A DNA stretch of 64,000 nt, taken from positions 45,585 through 109,584 of the forward strand of contig QAOA01006575.1 in NCBI GenBank assembly GCA_003255065.1. Direction: 5' to 3'. The notes under the pieces are model-generated. The model was not told where the DNA came from. It ran no database searches and worked only from the letters and a program-made list of their open reading frames with translations. Below, piece after piece: positions 45,601-58,828 of the stretch (position 1 is its first letter; every line of letters begins with the position of its first letter). Made by a program: the position numbers and the translations under genes. This DNA is from Cercis canadensis (lineage: Eukaryota; Streptophyta; Magnoliopsida; Fabales; Fabaceae).

Positions 45601-47039
45601 AGTACTTACACTAGCTGTAAGTCATATGAGCAAGGAAAGCACAAAGTGGCATTCTAAGAAATTCGTTCATAACATTCCTGGAAATGGGTACCCCACTCTC
45701 TTCTCAGAATGATGATGGTGGAGGGCACACTTCTGTTCCCCCTTTACCCAGTTTTTAGAAGCTTTTGATTTTCACTTTTGACTATGGAATGCTCATTTAT
45801 ATATTCACTCAATTACTGAAGATTAGTGATACTTTTGTGTAATTGTTTTTACATCACTATTGCACTTGCACAATTATACAATTATACAATTTAGATTTGA
45901 TAAACCTGATTTTGAAAAATCCAGATTCAATCTAAGAAGTGGCTAATATACTTGGGTTGGATCAACTCATCATAAGCGCCCAATTATATTGACCACTAGA
46001 ATAATTGAGCATATGAGCAGGAAAAGTGAGAAGCATTAACTGAAAAAGTTTCTTGACAAATTCCAGGAAATGTCATTGCACTTTCTCGTTGATTATTGCA
46101 TGCACTGAACATGGGGACATTGAAATGAAGGACATTCTATGGTTAACGCGTACCCACTGTGGGTAGAAGAAAAAATAGAGAATTTGGGTTTTTGACATGT
46201 AAAGCATGCCTATATGCTCCTCCAATATGCCAAGCACATTCTTTTCTCAGAATCAAAATTCACCGACTGTAATGTAGATGTTTGAGGCTATGAAAACTAA
46301 AGGAGATGGGACGTCAGTGGAAGAGAGAAAGTGAAGTAATGCTGAAATAGTTTACTACTTGATCTTTTCTTTTTCATTACATCTTCACCTACTCGGGCCT
46401 ATTTATGGGCTTCATTGCCCTACTTCCTCTACAGTATTTGATATTTAGGCAAGTTGCAGATTTTTTCTCTTCTCTTCTTTATTCTTCTACAGATTTTTTT
46501 TTATAATATTCTAGTATCTTCTTAATTTTACAAGGTAGATATTTCAATGCATTTTCCTAGATTAATGTTTAACATGTAATAGGTGAAGAACTTGAGAAAT
46601 TGGTCTTCCAAGGAAAAAGGAAAATGCAAAACATAAGAATAAGAAAATGTGCCACTGACAATCACTAAACTCTAAATTTTCCTCAAAATAAAAAAAGTAG
46701 CACTAAAATTAATAGTGTTACAAAGATGAAACATTGAAGCATATTAGAATCAAATAACATATGTTTGTGTACAAATGCAAATAACTGACAGTGCACAAAA
46801 GTAATTACAATAAAAAGAAATATAGTAACAATTTACAAAAGTCTAGAGGGAGAATGAAGTTGTTGCATTAAACATGTGTCAAACTGAAGATATCTCAAAG
46901 CTAGGTTGATACTACCTTATTTGTTAGATACTAATTTGAGGGTAAGCTAATAAAAACACACAAAAAAAATTGATGAAGCTGTAATCAAAAACTTCATTTT
47001 TTAGCTTATGTGTAAAAGCTGTTAAGGTTTATGGAAAAA

Positions 47040-47440
47040 TGCAAAAGCGATTTCGTCATTCCGAGCCAAACATGATTTTATCTTGCCCAAATTAACTTTG
47101 GTGTTAAGTGGTTCCAAAAGCTTTCCCAAACATAACATGCTAACCATTAAAATTGGTAACATAATTACTAGGTCATCTAAGAACACAGTATGTTCGTTAT
47201 TGTTAGAGATGGAACAAACGTTCATTGTCTCATACCATCATTGTAGTTACTTGATATTAATAACATTCGATGTTCGTATATTTCACTGATCGTCAATTTG
47301 CTCAAGACAACTGCAAAAGTAAAATGAGGGAACTTCCACCAGCCCAAAAAGATAAGACTCCACCTTTGCAACAATGGTCAAACTAATCACAAATTAGTGC
47401 TCTGGGCATGGCAACAGCTAATTATTGATCTCTTCTACCA
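47040..47440 (-). pseudogene. TNL exon-5 (C-JID) remnant, block C
   Basis: Third copy of the C-JID relic (KGGVLSFW-like near 47,350, VLSS-like near 47,300), with further substitutions such as a changed WFDHC region. Splice acceptor-like CCACAG is at 47,440. Confidence 0.72.
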
Positions 47441-48438
47441 CCTGTGGTAAATAGAAAAGCAGGTATTATGTATTTAGTTGAATTGGAAAAAGGGTAGTCT
47501 CATAAAAGATTAGCTTTTGGTTTTCTTTTTTGCTTAATAAGATTAACTGTGTCTTTGTAACACATGGCGGTCATGGCCTACCTATATTTTGGTTCAGACT
47601 AAAAGAGAACAAACGGGAACAATTAACGGGCAACATAAATTAATGTGTCTAATCCTATAAGATGTATTTGAAACTAGTAAGAATTTCTTCTCAATAACCT
47701 AATTTCCTTTGAGATCCTTTGTTTTTGTAAGAATGATGATGAAGAGCACATTTATGGGCCCACTTGTTGAGATTTTCTGTTTACATTTGACTATGAGATA
47801 CATCTTTACATATTGAAGAGCTGTAATACTCTCACATCAAGCACATATGATGGAATTAATGCCTGAATTTAGTACTTTTGAATTTTTTTTGAAAAACTAG
47901 GTTATTCAATGTGAATTAAACATATAGTTTACACATGAATTAAACACTTAAATAATTTACAAATTTTGAATTTATCTTAATCAAAATTATCTCTACTTTA
48001 AGTCAAATTTTTTAAGTGTGTAACTTTGACATGGTTAAATTCCAAATCTATCAATTATTCTACGGATGTTTATACATATTAAGTGACTTAAATTTTTTAA
48101 ATCTTTGTGAAGGTAAAAATTAATTTTTTCCACCTATAATTGATTGTGCTATATTTTATATAGCATATAAAATATTGCATTTTGTATACCATTATTTTTA
48201 TACCATTCTTATACCTGCTTCATTAATCATTAGACTTTCAGATTATTAGACTCCCCAATGTGGGACTTTCACAAAATAAGGGACAATAAAACAAGGAGTA
48301 AAACTAAACAAAAAAAATAACTAATGCCGAGCTTTTTCCTTAGGGCACAGATTTAACACATGTACTCTAAAGCTCTTGTTGTTTCTTCTTCTTATGCTAA
48401 AATTCTTAAATGTCTTTGGATGAGTACATGAGAATCTT

Positions 48439-49582
48439 GACTAAAATACTGTTTTCGTCCCTAACTTTTTTGCACGTTCTCAGTTTAGTCTCTGACTACA
48501 AGGCGTTTTCAAAAAGATCTTTCACCTATCATTTTCGCTTCATTTAAATCCTTCCGTCAAGATATCATTTAGCACAATAATGGAAGTGCTGACATGTCTG
48601 ATGACATGGCAACAAATGCCAACTCAGACCCCAAAAGTGCATGTTTTGGTCTCTAACTTTTGTGCACATTTTTAATTTAGTCCCTAAGTACCAGGCATTC
48701 TGAAAAAGGTTCATCACTTATCATTTTCACTTTATTTAAATCTTTCCATTAGGATGCCGCTTTAGCACACTAACAAAAGTGCTTATGTGTCTAGTTAAAA
48801 GATAACATGACAGCTTGAAATGCTAACTAAGACCTAAATAACCCAACCACATCATTGGAGCTTAGTTGATTTAAAATCTTGGAGCTTAGTTTCATAGCTT
48901 GCATCTAATAGGGCATTAAATTGTATAGACAATTATTTCCAACAAATATATTATGTCATTAAAGGAAATGGAATAGACAAAATACTAGAGTGCTGTTTTT
49001 ATGAACAATGAATTCGAAAAAAGTAAATTGTTTTCATTCTCAGGAAAAAAAATATAATAGGTAATNTACTAGAGTGCTGTTTTTATGAACAATGAATTCG
49101 AAAAAAGTAAATTGTTTTCATTCTCAAGAAAAAAATATAATAGGTAATAGAGGATCAAAATTTTTACTCCACTACAATAGCTATAGCATAAGCTTTTTTT
49201 TTAAAAAAATAAAGATATTGTATTGTAGTGGAGTGAATATTCCAATCCTCTGTTAGCACTTTTGTTAGTGTGTTAAGCAGCATCCTGACATAAGGAGTTA
49301 AATGACGCGAAAATGATATGTGAGGGACTTTTTTGAAAATGTCTTGTACTCAGGGACTAAACTGAGAACATGCACAAAAGTCAAATAACAAAATATGCTC
49401 TTTTGAGGTCTGAGTTGGCATTTGCTGCCATGTCGTCGAACATGTCAGCACTTTCGTTAATGTGCTAAATGACATCTTGACATAATGATTTAATAAGTGA
49501 GGGACCTTTTTGAGAACGTCTTGTAGTCAGTGACTAAATTGAGAATGCGCACAAAAGTTAGAGACAAAAATAGTATTTTAGT
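48439..49582. mobile_element. Foldback/Mutator-like element, block C copy
   Basis: Same element at the same place as in block A, with the same ATGAGAATCTT flanks (48,428-48,438 and 49,583-49,593). It was therefore inserted before the block duplication. It contains an N at 49,066 with 83 bp repeated around it. Confidence 0.72.
48983..49149. repeat. 83-bp duplication around a single N (assembly join)
   Basis: 48,983-49,065 is repeated from 49,067 onward almost perfectly, with one N between. Block A has this segment once. The duplication is probably two overlapping contig ends that were not merged. Confidence 0.8.
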
Positions 49583-50275
49583 ATGAGAATCTTAAAGGAT
49601 TAAAAGAAGCAGTAAATTAAAATTTTACTGCATTTGTCAAATGTCCAGTTTGGATAGTTCTTTAGAAATTCATCAGTACATATCTTACAAAACATATTGT
49701 GGATTCAAAGAAATTCATAAGAATATTCATTATACTATTCTTAGTAAAGGATTATGATCAGGTGCAAGTTCTATCGCTTTTCTTTGTTATTTTCGCAGAT
49801 GCTTCCGTTTCTCTCCATCTAGATATATACTAATTTGGGCGCATATAGACATCTTGACAAGGATTCAGGCCAATCCAATAGATAGCGATTTAGATATCTG
49901 TATGAATAATTGCTATCCGGAGAGAAGTTGAACCGTTTATAATGGCTCCGTGAATCTTCCATGAATCTGCGTGTGGGGTCCTGTAATATTTTGAAATTTT
50001 TGAAGTGACCTTTCTCACCGAGTGGGGTCGTGTAATATTTAATTTTGTCCTAATATTCTCAACTCGCGACTTTCTGATGAACTTCACCAATACGGAAATC
50101 AGATAATGTCACTACCACTTGGGGCTAATGTGAGGACTATGGAAGTGTGGACTGTGGAACCCACAATAGTCAGCTAGAGATGAAATACCATGGTTATGTG
50201 ATTTTTCTTAAAAATTCTTGTAAAACCTTCTGAAAGTTAATGCATATATGACTAATTCTCAGTCTCTGTCTCTCC

Positions 50276-50283
50276 TATAAATA
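50276..50283 (+). promoter_or_regulatory. TATA box of RLP2
   Basis: TATAAATA in the same context and distance as in RLP1. The promoter region 49,620-50,280 is almost unchanged from RLP1's, so the pseudogene could still be transcribed. Confidence 0.6.
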
Positions 50284-50325
50284 CCAACTACTTTCTCTCG
50301 TGTTCTCAGTTGTAGCTTCCTTTGC

Positions 50326-53300
50326 ATGTGTTTTAGAATCCTCTACGCAAGCATGGGAAGATACTTAAGTGTTGGTTTTGTCATGGCTTTTACTTGCCTT
50401 TTCCTTCTTATCAAACTTGCACAATTCTGCTCATGCGCAAATTTTACCCTCAGCTCTGTGGAGCGAGAGAGACAAACTTCTCAAGTTCAAAGACAGCCTC
50501 CAGACCCAGTCAAAATGCTTATGTTCTTGGGAAGGCAACGACTTCTGCAAATGGAAAGGAATTGAGTGTGATAGCGTCTGCGGACATGTTGTGAAGATTG
50601 ATCTTAGGAATACATACAGTTCAGTTGCTCACATGCAAGGATTTACTAATCCATGTTTTCGTGTCAATTATTCCAGTTCACCAGGAGCTCAAGCTTTTAG
50701 TTCATCTTTGTTGGAATTGGAATATTTGAATTATTTGGACTTAAGTGGAAACAACTTTCTAGGTAGTCCTATCCCAGTGTTCATTGGATCTATGAAACAG
50801 CTGAGATATCTTAATCTCTCCAACAGTTTAATTGGTGGCTTGGTTCCCCACCATCTGGGAAACCTTACAAACTTGCAAATTCTTGATATCAAGACGGTGG
50901 AAAATGCCTTTTCGTTACATGTTGATGACTTCAGTTGGGTTTCTCAACTTTCTTCTCTGCAATACATTGACATGAGTGGAGTGCACATCGAGAAGGCCAT
51001 CAATTTGATGCAGGTAATATACAAGCTTCCTTCTTTATTACAAGTGTACTTAATGTACTATGGAATTGACAGTTTGAAAATTTCTCATGGTTTTGTGGAT
51101 TCCACATTTCATCATGCCAAGGTTCAAGTTTTGAATCTGAGAGGTAATTCACTTTCTGGTCCTCTTCCTAATGCTTTTCAAAACATGATTTCCATTAGAG
51201 TTCTTGACCTTTCTCAAAACATACTTAGTTCTGTTCTATTGTGGTTAGGCGAGTTTAAGAATCTTGTCCATCTCAATCTAGCAAGGAATAGATTATATGG
51301 TCAATTTCCTTATGCTCTTCAAAACATGCATTCCCTTGGATTCCTTGACCTTTCTTATAACAGCCTTACATATTCAGTCCCACTGTGGTCAATTCAGAGA
51401 ATTCTCCTAGTCAATCTTACGCACAATAAGTTCACTAGTATTGATTGTTCTCCACCATGGAATATGAGAAACGGTTCATTTGGAAGCTTCAAAAATGATT
51501 TACAAGCACTAGATTTGAGTTACAATGAATTTCATGATGATTTAAGTTGTTTGGGGAATCTCAGAAATCTTATGTTTTTTAGTCTAGCTTCAAATTCATT
51601 CTCTAGTTCCATTCCGCAATCTTTTGAAAAATTGACAAACTTAAGAGAACTGATTCTTGAAAATAATCAGTTAAATGGGACAATTCCAATATTCTTGGGC
51701 CAATTATCAACCTTGAGGGTGTTAGATCTTTCAGGCAATCATCTCACTGGAATGATACATGATAGTCTTGGTAAACTTTTTAAACTGTATGTCCTTGATC
51801 TTTCAAATAACTCATTGGAAGGTACACTAGATGAAATTCATCTTAGTAACTTGTCCAATCTGGAAGATTTGAGGATTGGATTTAACAAGTTAGCTGTAAA
51901 GCTTACACCCAATTGGCTGCCTCCTTTTCAACTGGCTAGTCTTGAACTGCAATCATGCAAAATTCAGACACCATTTCCACAATGGCTTCAAACACAGAAG
52001 AAGCTCATCAAGTTAGATTTATCTGAGACTGGCATATTTGGAGCTATTCCAAAATGGTTTCAGCAAATGGGTCTCATTGAGTTGCATCTGTCCAATAACA
52101 TGATCAGTGAACCACTACCAAGAAATCTCCATGATATGATGCCCAAATTGAGTGGTTTGTTTCTTGGTAATAACCTTATAAATGGTTCCATTCCAAGTTC
52201 ATTGTGCAAATTGTAGGGACTATACAATTTGGATATTTCAAAAAACAGATTATCCAATAAAATTCCTGACTATCTGTTTCTAAGCAAGGAGTTTGGTTCA
52301 CTTATAGATCTACCATCAAATGTGCTATCAGGCACCATTCCCCAATCAATTTGCAATGGTGATGCATCTTATAGTTTGCTTCAGTCATTGAACTTGAGCA
52401 ACAATAGTCTCCATGGGGAGATTCCAAAAGGCTTGGGAAATAGCGGAGTTTTAGAAATTCTGGATCTTGGAGGCAATCAACTATCTGGTGTAATACCTTC
52501 ATGGGTTGGGGAGACTCTTCCCGTATTGAAAATTCTTAGGCTACGACAAAACATGTTCAATGGTAGTATTCCTTTGAGCCTATGTCAACTCCTTGACTTG
52601 AAAATCTTGGACCTTGCAAATAACAATTTAATAGGTCCCATTCCCCATTGCATTGGCAATCTTAGAGGAATGATGCTAGATCCATCACCAGACAATGAGA
52701 ATGAAGCACTGCCTCCTTTTATTGCAACTGTGTCTCCTGCTCCAGCTCCTTCTCCTGCTTCTTGGAAAGCATATGCTCCAGAATTCAGTCAATGGGATAA
52801 AGAGCATGTCAAAGAAGTCATCAAAGGAATGGTAATGGACTATACCAAAAATCTGAAGTTTGTGGTCAACTTGGACTTGTCAAATAACAAACTGATTGGA
52901 TTCATCCCTGAAGGTTTGACTTCACTTTCAAAATTGGTTAGCTTAAACTTCTCACACAATAATTTGTCTGGAACGATCCCAAGCAAGATTGGAAAACTGA
53001 AGTCACTAGAATCAATGGACTTCTCCTGTAACCAATTTTCAGGCCCCCTTCCGAGCAGCATGTCCTCTTTGACTTCATTGAGCCACTTGAACTTGTCATA
53101 TAACAATTTTTCTGGGCCCATTCCAAATGATAATCAGTTTCTAACTCTTAATGATCCTTCCATTTATGCTGGTAACCCATATCTTTTTAGTATTCTTCTA
53201 GTAAAGAAAGGTCATGGTGACGACATACATCAAGCTCCAACTAGTATTGGCTATGAAGAGAACCATGGGAATGGAGATGAGATAGATTATGTTTTACTTT

Positions 53301-53465
53301 GTTATAGCATTAAGATTTATGACAGGGTTCTGGGGAGTTATTGGAGTTCTATTCTTCAAGAAGAGTTGGAGACATGTTTATTTCCGATATGTGGAGAAGG
53401 TAGTAGACAAGATTTATGTAGCAATAGCAATATGGGTAGTAAGACTGAAGAAGAAAACGGGGTGA
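50326..53465 (+). pseudogene. RLP2, near-identical but broken paralogue of RLP1
   Basis: It aligns with RLP1 over its whole length. Three defects remove function. A 2-nt deletion near 50,476 shifts the frame at the start of the LRRNT. A Gln-to-TAG change at 52,214-52,216 lies in the middle of the LRRs. A 5-nt deletion near 53,287 destroys the reading frame of the transmembrane segment and tail. Long open pieces remain (50,369-52,216 and 52,229-53,479), and they preserve most LRRs. A secreted, anchor-less LRR fragment is conceivable but not supported, since the signal peptide is out of frame with the LRRs. Confidence 0.88.
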
Positions 53466-54096
53466 AACAACGTTGGTAGGTGACATCCTCTATGCCTGCT
53501 AGTTTAATTGTACTATTATTCTTAAACTGTTTCACTTTGAATCCAATAATCAATAATGTTTGTTTGTTAACTTCCCATCCATTTGGTCCTTTATGATGTT
53601 TTGAGGGCATTTGTTGCTTAATTTGATTGTTGTTTCATCAAGCTGTTTCACTTTGCCCAATAGATGGTCAAGAATGTTACACACACTATTCCATGTCCTT
53701 ATTATTTCTAGCATAATTAATAAAAATTTCGTATAATCATTTTTTAACATGTAAGATTTTCTAAATTTACTCTAATGCCTTCGATAACATATAGAAAGAA
53801 TTCATCTAGAAAACCAAGCAGGGTTGGATATTTTGAACAAAATCTAGTATTTAAATATATATGTAGAACTCCAATGTAATTAGACATGGAAAGATTTCAT
53901 GTACTTCATCTTATTTTACAATAGATTTTGTTATACTAGAATTTTCATTTGGTTTTCACTCGAGTTTGACATTAGGTACAAATATAATGTTGAATGAATT
54001 CATAGTGGAATGCAAGGCCTCACAATGTCAAAAATGTACAATACCAAACTGCTTTTGGAAGTTGATTTTTGGGATTATTAGCAGAGGAAAATAGGG

Positions 54097-55660
54097 ATCT
54101 TGCTTTCGGAAGGTAGTGCAGGGCGATAGGTCACTGTTCCACCTTGCCTGTGATTTGATAAGGACCATAGTAAAGAACCACAAGCTTGTGGAAAGTTCTA
54201 TTATTGATGGACCCCTGTTTATATGGTTGTAGTTTAAGATAGACCCATTCCCCTTCTGCGAAGGTCCTCTCAGATCTCTTCTTATCGGCATACCATTTCA
54301 TCCGCTCTTGTGCCTTCAGAAGGTGTTGTTTCAACATGGTTAAAATCTGGTCTCTTGAACGTAAGGTAGTTTCTACCGCACATATCATTGATGCCCCTGT
54401 GATAAACAGATTGCCTAGGTTTGGTGAATACCCATATAGTGCTTCAAAGGGGGTTATCTTAATGGATGCTTGGTAATGAGTGTTATACTAGAGTTCTGCT
54501 ATAGGTAGCCATCGCTGCCATTTGTTAAGGACATTACTTACAAAACAATGTAAATATCCTTCCACTACCTTATTAACAACCTCTATTTGACCGTCNCTTA
54601 TCGGCATACCATTTCATCCGCTCTTGTGCCTTCAGAAGGTGTTGTTTCAACATGGTTAAAATCTGGTCTCTTGAACGTAAGGTAGTTTCTACCGCACATA
54701 TCATTGATGCCCCTGTGATAAACAGATTGCCCAGGTTTGGTGAATACCCATATAGTGCTTCAAAGGGGGTCATCTTAATGGATGCTTGGTAATGAGTGTT
54801 ATACTAGAGTTCTGCTATAGGTAGCCATCGCTGCCATTTGTTAGGGACATTACTTACAAAACAACGTAAATATCCTTCCACTACCTTATTAACAACCTCT
54901 ATTTGACCGTCGGTTTGAGGGTGATACGCAGTGGACTTTTGCAATTGCACCCCTTGAAGAGTGAACAACTCCTTCCAAAAGGCACTGAGAAAAATTGAGT
55001 CTCTATCTGACACAATGGCCAGAGGCCACCCATGTAGCTGCACGATATGCTCAATGAAGATTTGAGCAACCTCTCTAGCCATATATGGATGTTTAAGACC
55101 GAAGAAGTGACTATACTTTGTCAGCCTGTCAACGATGACCAATATAATCATTTTGCCCGCTGAGTTAGGAAGTTGTACGATGAAATCCATCGAGAGACAT
55201 TGCGACACACCTTCAGGAATTGCGAGAGCTTGTAGGAGCCCCAGGTATTTTGAGAGATCTGATTTGCATCTTTGACATGTATCATAGTGTTGGATAAATT
55301 ATTTAATGTCCTATTGCATACCTTTCCAATAAAGGACTGCCTTGACAAGTTGATAAGTACCACTCTGCCCCAAGTGACCACCCCACGGAGAAGCATGGAA
55401 GAATTGGAGAATTTCCTTATGAAGTGCCCCACCACTAATTTTCCCTTACGTTCTAGGAGTTGGCCCTGCAGCATGTACTTTCTGTTTTTAAATTTCCCAT
55501 TTTGTAGCTTGGTCATCTTATTACGGAGGACTTCATCTGTGTTCCATCTCTCCTTTATTCTTTCTAACAGGTTGGTGTCTACCACAAAGATTGATAAAAG
55601 CGTTAGGGTTTCTTCCCTTCGAGACAGTGCATCTGCCACTTTGTTGTCCCTTCCTTTCTT
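54097..55660 (-). pseudogene. Gypsy element 2: integrase, truncated
   Basis: The integrase core (MDFIVQLPNSAGK, LSAFWKELFTLQG, AYHPQTDGQIEVVNK) lies at 54,804-55,208. The upstream zinc-binding part and RNase H end are at 55,148-55,639, and the C-terminal GPYQITGKVEQ module at 54,131-54,388. The element stops at 54,097, just after the GPY module, so any chromodomain, the 3' end and the 3' LTR are missing. Frameshifts and stops are frequent. A 315-bp stretch is repeated around the N at 54,596. Confidence 0.85.
54281..54911. repeat. 315-bp duplication around a single N (assembly join)
   Basis: 54,281-54,595 and 54,597-54,911 are almost the same sequence with one N between. The integrase C-terminal region thereby appears twice. 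An unmerged contig overlap is the simplest reading. Confidence 0.85.
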
Positions 55661-55663
55661 GTA

Positions 55664-56217
55664 CTAGATATCATAACTGTAGCCCAATGATTTCTCTAGC
55701 CATTTATACTGCATAGGAGTGGATAATGGTTGCTCTTGGAGGTGTTTGAGGGCCTGTTGATCTATGCGGACTGTGAAGTGGTTGCCAATGAAATATTGGC
55801 TCCATTTCTTGATAGCAAAGACAATGGCGAAAAGCTCACGTTCATAGGTGGACATGGAGCTAAACCTTGGTCCCACAGCTTTACTGAGGAAGGCAATGGG
55901 CTTGTTGCCTTGTAATAAGACTGCACCAATGCCATCTTTTGAAGCATCTGTCTCTAATATGAAGCCTTTGGAAAAATCAGGAAGTTGCAGCACTGGTGTG
56001 GAAGTCATAGCTGCGTTTAGTTTAACAAAAGCATCCTCTGCTTCCCAATCCAAAGAAAATATCCTTTTTTGAGCAAATTAGTGAGAGGTCTAGCTATGCC
56101 TCCGTAGCCTTTTATGAAGCGTCTATAATAACCCGTAAGGCCGATAAACCCACGAACCTGTTTAGTTGTCTTGGGCAAAGGCCATTCTAGCACTGCTGCC
56201 ACCTTGGTGCTATCCAT
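55664..56217 (-). pseudogene. Gypsy element 2: RNase H
   Basis: The piece encodes the RT connection ([20 protein letters not shown]) and Gypsy RNase H (FILETDASKDGIGAVLLQ, YERELFAIVFAIKKW, QYKWLEKSLGYSYDI), split by a frameshift around 56,030. Only one RNase H domain is present, unlike in the Tat element. Confidence 0.85.
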
Positions 56218-56265
56218 TCAGACCCCATCCCTACTGATAATGTGACCCAAGTACTCAATGGTGGT

Positions 56266-57021
56266 CTAAGCAAAAGCACACTTATTCTTTTTCAAGAGGA
56301 GCTTGTGTTGTTGAAAAGTGTCGAAAGTGTAGGTGATATGATTGAGATGCTTTTCCCAACTGCTACTGTAGATCAGAATGTCATTGAAGAAGACAATGAT
56401 GAAGCGTCTTAAGAATTGCCGGAAGACATCGTTCATGAGAACTTGGAAGGTTGCGGGTGCGTTAGAGAGTCCAAAAGGCATGACTAGCCATTCAAAGTGT
56501 CCATTGTGTGTTTTGAAGGCCGTCTTATGAACATCAGTGGGATGCATGCGCACTTGGTGGTAGCCCGATCGCAAGTCTAGTTTGGAGAAAAACTTAGACC
56601 CATGAAGTTCATCAATTAGTTCTTCAACAATAGGAATAAGGAACTTGTTCTTAATGGTAGTTGCATTTAGTTTCCTATAGTCCACACAGAATCTCCATGA
56701 GAGATCTTTCTTCTTCACCAACACTACCAGAGCTGCGAAAGCTGAAAAGCTTTCTCGGATGATCCCTGACTTGATCATTTCCTCCAGTACATTCTTTTGT
56801 AAATACAGATATCTATATGGCCTTAGGGAAATAGGGTTATTTCCTGTCACCAAGTTGATTTTATGATCATATGGCCGAGAAGGTGGGAGGGTGGTTGGTG
56901 CTTGGAAAAGTGAGTCGAAGTGCAGTAATACTACATTCAATTGGTCTTGTTGAGTGGACGTCAAGGATGGGGTGTCCGCACTGAGTTTGGAGGACTGACT
57001 GCCTATTGTAGTGCCTACCAT
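56266..57021 (-). pseudogene. Gypsy element 2: reverse transcriptase
   Basis: RT motifs run in order: RFCVDYRKLNATT, FSKLDLRSGYHQVRM, MPFGLSNAPATFQ and the catalytic box, which reads FFNDIL. The first Asp of the box has changed to Asn, so the polymerase would be dead even without the truncations. The sequence is close to plant chromovirus-type Gypsy RTs. Confidence 0.87.
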
Positions 57022-57385
57022 CTACAGAAGTTTTAAAGCAAAACACTCCCCTGTGGGCCTTACTGCATTCACTGCCCTACTGGCTTCCTTCAATTCAAGT
57101 GGTTCTTGTCTGCCTTTGNTTGTCTACCTTTGAGTGTGATTAACCCATTAGTATGAGGGAAAACCATAGACATGTGGTTAAAGTCCCCTTCTATCTTGCC
57201 TAATGATTATAACCAACTCATTCCCATAACGGCTTTGAGACCGGAGACAGGTCATATCAGAAAATCCACTTGAAATGTGGTGCCTTCTACACTCCATGTC
57301 ACCCCTGATGCCTGAGAGGTGATGGGCACCAATTGGTCATTGGCTACCTTGACAGTGAGTTTCCCTGCGTAGTGGTGCTTGAGTC

Positions 57386-58827
57386 CTAATTGCTTAGCCA
57401 ATTTGTCCGACAGGAAGTTATGTGTACTCCAGGGTCTATGAGGAATGACACCATCTGCTTCTTAATCATACCCTCTAGAATCATTGTCTGTCCCCCAATG
57501 TGTCCCCTGATTGCCTGTAAAGAAATTTGGATATTGTTCAGGTCCCCCTCGTCTTTTTCCCCCTTACAGGTGCTCCTCTGCACTCTCAGTTTCCTCCCCA
57601 TCTGAGCCCTCATCATCCACCAATAAACTAAGCAGCTTGGATCGCTTGCAATCTTGTAGGTGTTGTGGACTCCATTTTTCTCCATAAATCCAGCAGAGCT
57701 CTTTCGACCTTCTCTCTTCAACTACTGACAGTCCTCTAGTAATTTTTTTATTGGTTGTTTATGAGGAGGTGTATAAGGATGTTTGGAATGGTTATAAGCA
57801 GAGTTAGGAGGAGGAGTGGAGTTTCTACTCTGGAGGTTGTTACTGGTGGTGGAGTGATAAGGACCAGGTTTTAGGTTAGGGCTGAAGCTATTGCGGGAAT
57901 TGAAACTTGGTTTAAAATGTGGCGTAGGGTGTTGGGTGGAATATGATGGTCGGGATGGTTTATGTGGGTATAGTGTTGGCCGGGAATTAGTGTTTGGAGA
58001 CTAAAAATTCTGATTAGGAAGGGATAGAAAGAGGCTTTCTTGCCATTTGGCAATTTGAATGGCTTCCACCAAGGATTTCAGCCGTTTGATCCTTACTACC
58101 TTATCTAGAGTTTCGTTCAGACCACCCAAAAAACAACTCATTGCCATTTTTGAATCGAGATCCGCTCTAGCAACTAGTTTATCAAACACAGTGAGATACT
58201 CATCTAAACACCCTATTTGTTTTAATTGCATCAATTCAGCCATAGGATCATCAAAAACCCCATCATCGCAATGTCATTTAACAGCTCTTTCGAGGAAATT
58301 GCATTCTTACCTGTATTACTAAAATGTTGTTTGAGCCACACATAAGCCTTGCCCTCCATGGCCAACATGATCAACTTTGCCTTCCTGTCCTCCGGAACGT
58401 CCTCCAGGAAGAAGAACTGCTCACATTTCTCGAGCCAAGGGCAGAAATCATTCCCATCAAAACCAAGTAGAGTGAATCGAGGGCTATCGGAGTTACGATT
58501 GGGTCCCGAAGGTGGATCCCCTTCAATCACCCCCGTATTTGGAACAACACTAAAGTCCTCTGAAGTGGAAGTTTCCTTCCCTTTTTTCCCTCCGATCTTT
58601 AATGCCTCAAATTCCGACTACATAAACAGCATCAGAGATTCAAATTTCTGATCGATTCCTTTGAGCTTCTTGTCGTGATTCGCAAACCGGTCATCCATCT
58701 TGCTAAAACGTTCATCCATTTTCTTCTCAACCTCCCACATCTGATTATCAACCTCCTGATTCGTCACCATGGCAAAATGACCAAAACAGAGTCGAGTAAG
58801 GTGCCTAGAAGGATGTTTTGATACCAA
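57386..58827 (-). pseudogene. Gypsy element 2: gag and protease
   Basis: Gag begins MVTNQEVDNQMWEVEKKMDE at about 58,770 with a coiled-coil-like Asp/Lys-rich start. It goes on with FTLLGFDGNDFCPWLEKCEQFF (58,231-58,530) and CLDEYLTVFDKLVARAD (58,001-58,243), the standard plant gag core. The protease region (57,386-57,721) has FLIDPGVHI where DSGA is expected. Several frameshifts break the frame and another N is at 57,119. Confidence 0.82.
58811..58826 (-). promoter_or_regulatory. Primer binding site of Gypsy element 2
   Basis: TTGGTATCAAAACATCC on the minus strand, just after the LTR end, resembles the tRNA-Met-type site TGGTATCAGAGC with substitutions. It confirms minus orientation and the left edge of the 5' LTR. 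Confidence 0.6.
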
Positions 58828-58828
58828 T

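Larger units (their letters stand above)
45603..54096. repeat. Cluster unit, block C (contains RLP2)
   Basis: Collinear with block A, offset by about 13.2 kb, with more substitutions than block B. The leading part (45,610-45,760) matches the TNL 5' flank at 27,780-27,960 as well. It ends abruptly at 54,096, where a truncated Gypsy element begins. The spacers at 46,230-47,030 and 47,450-48,430 hold no recognisable gene. Confidence 0.85.
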
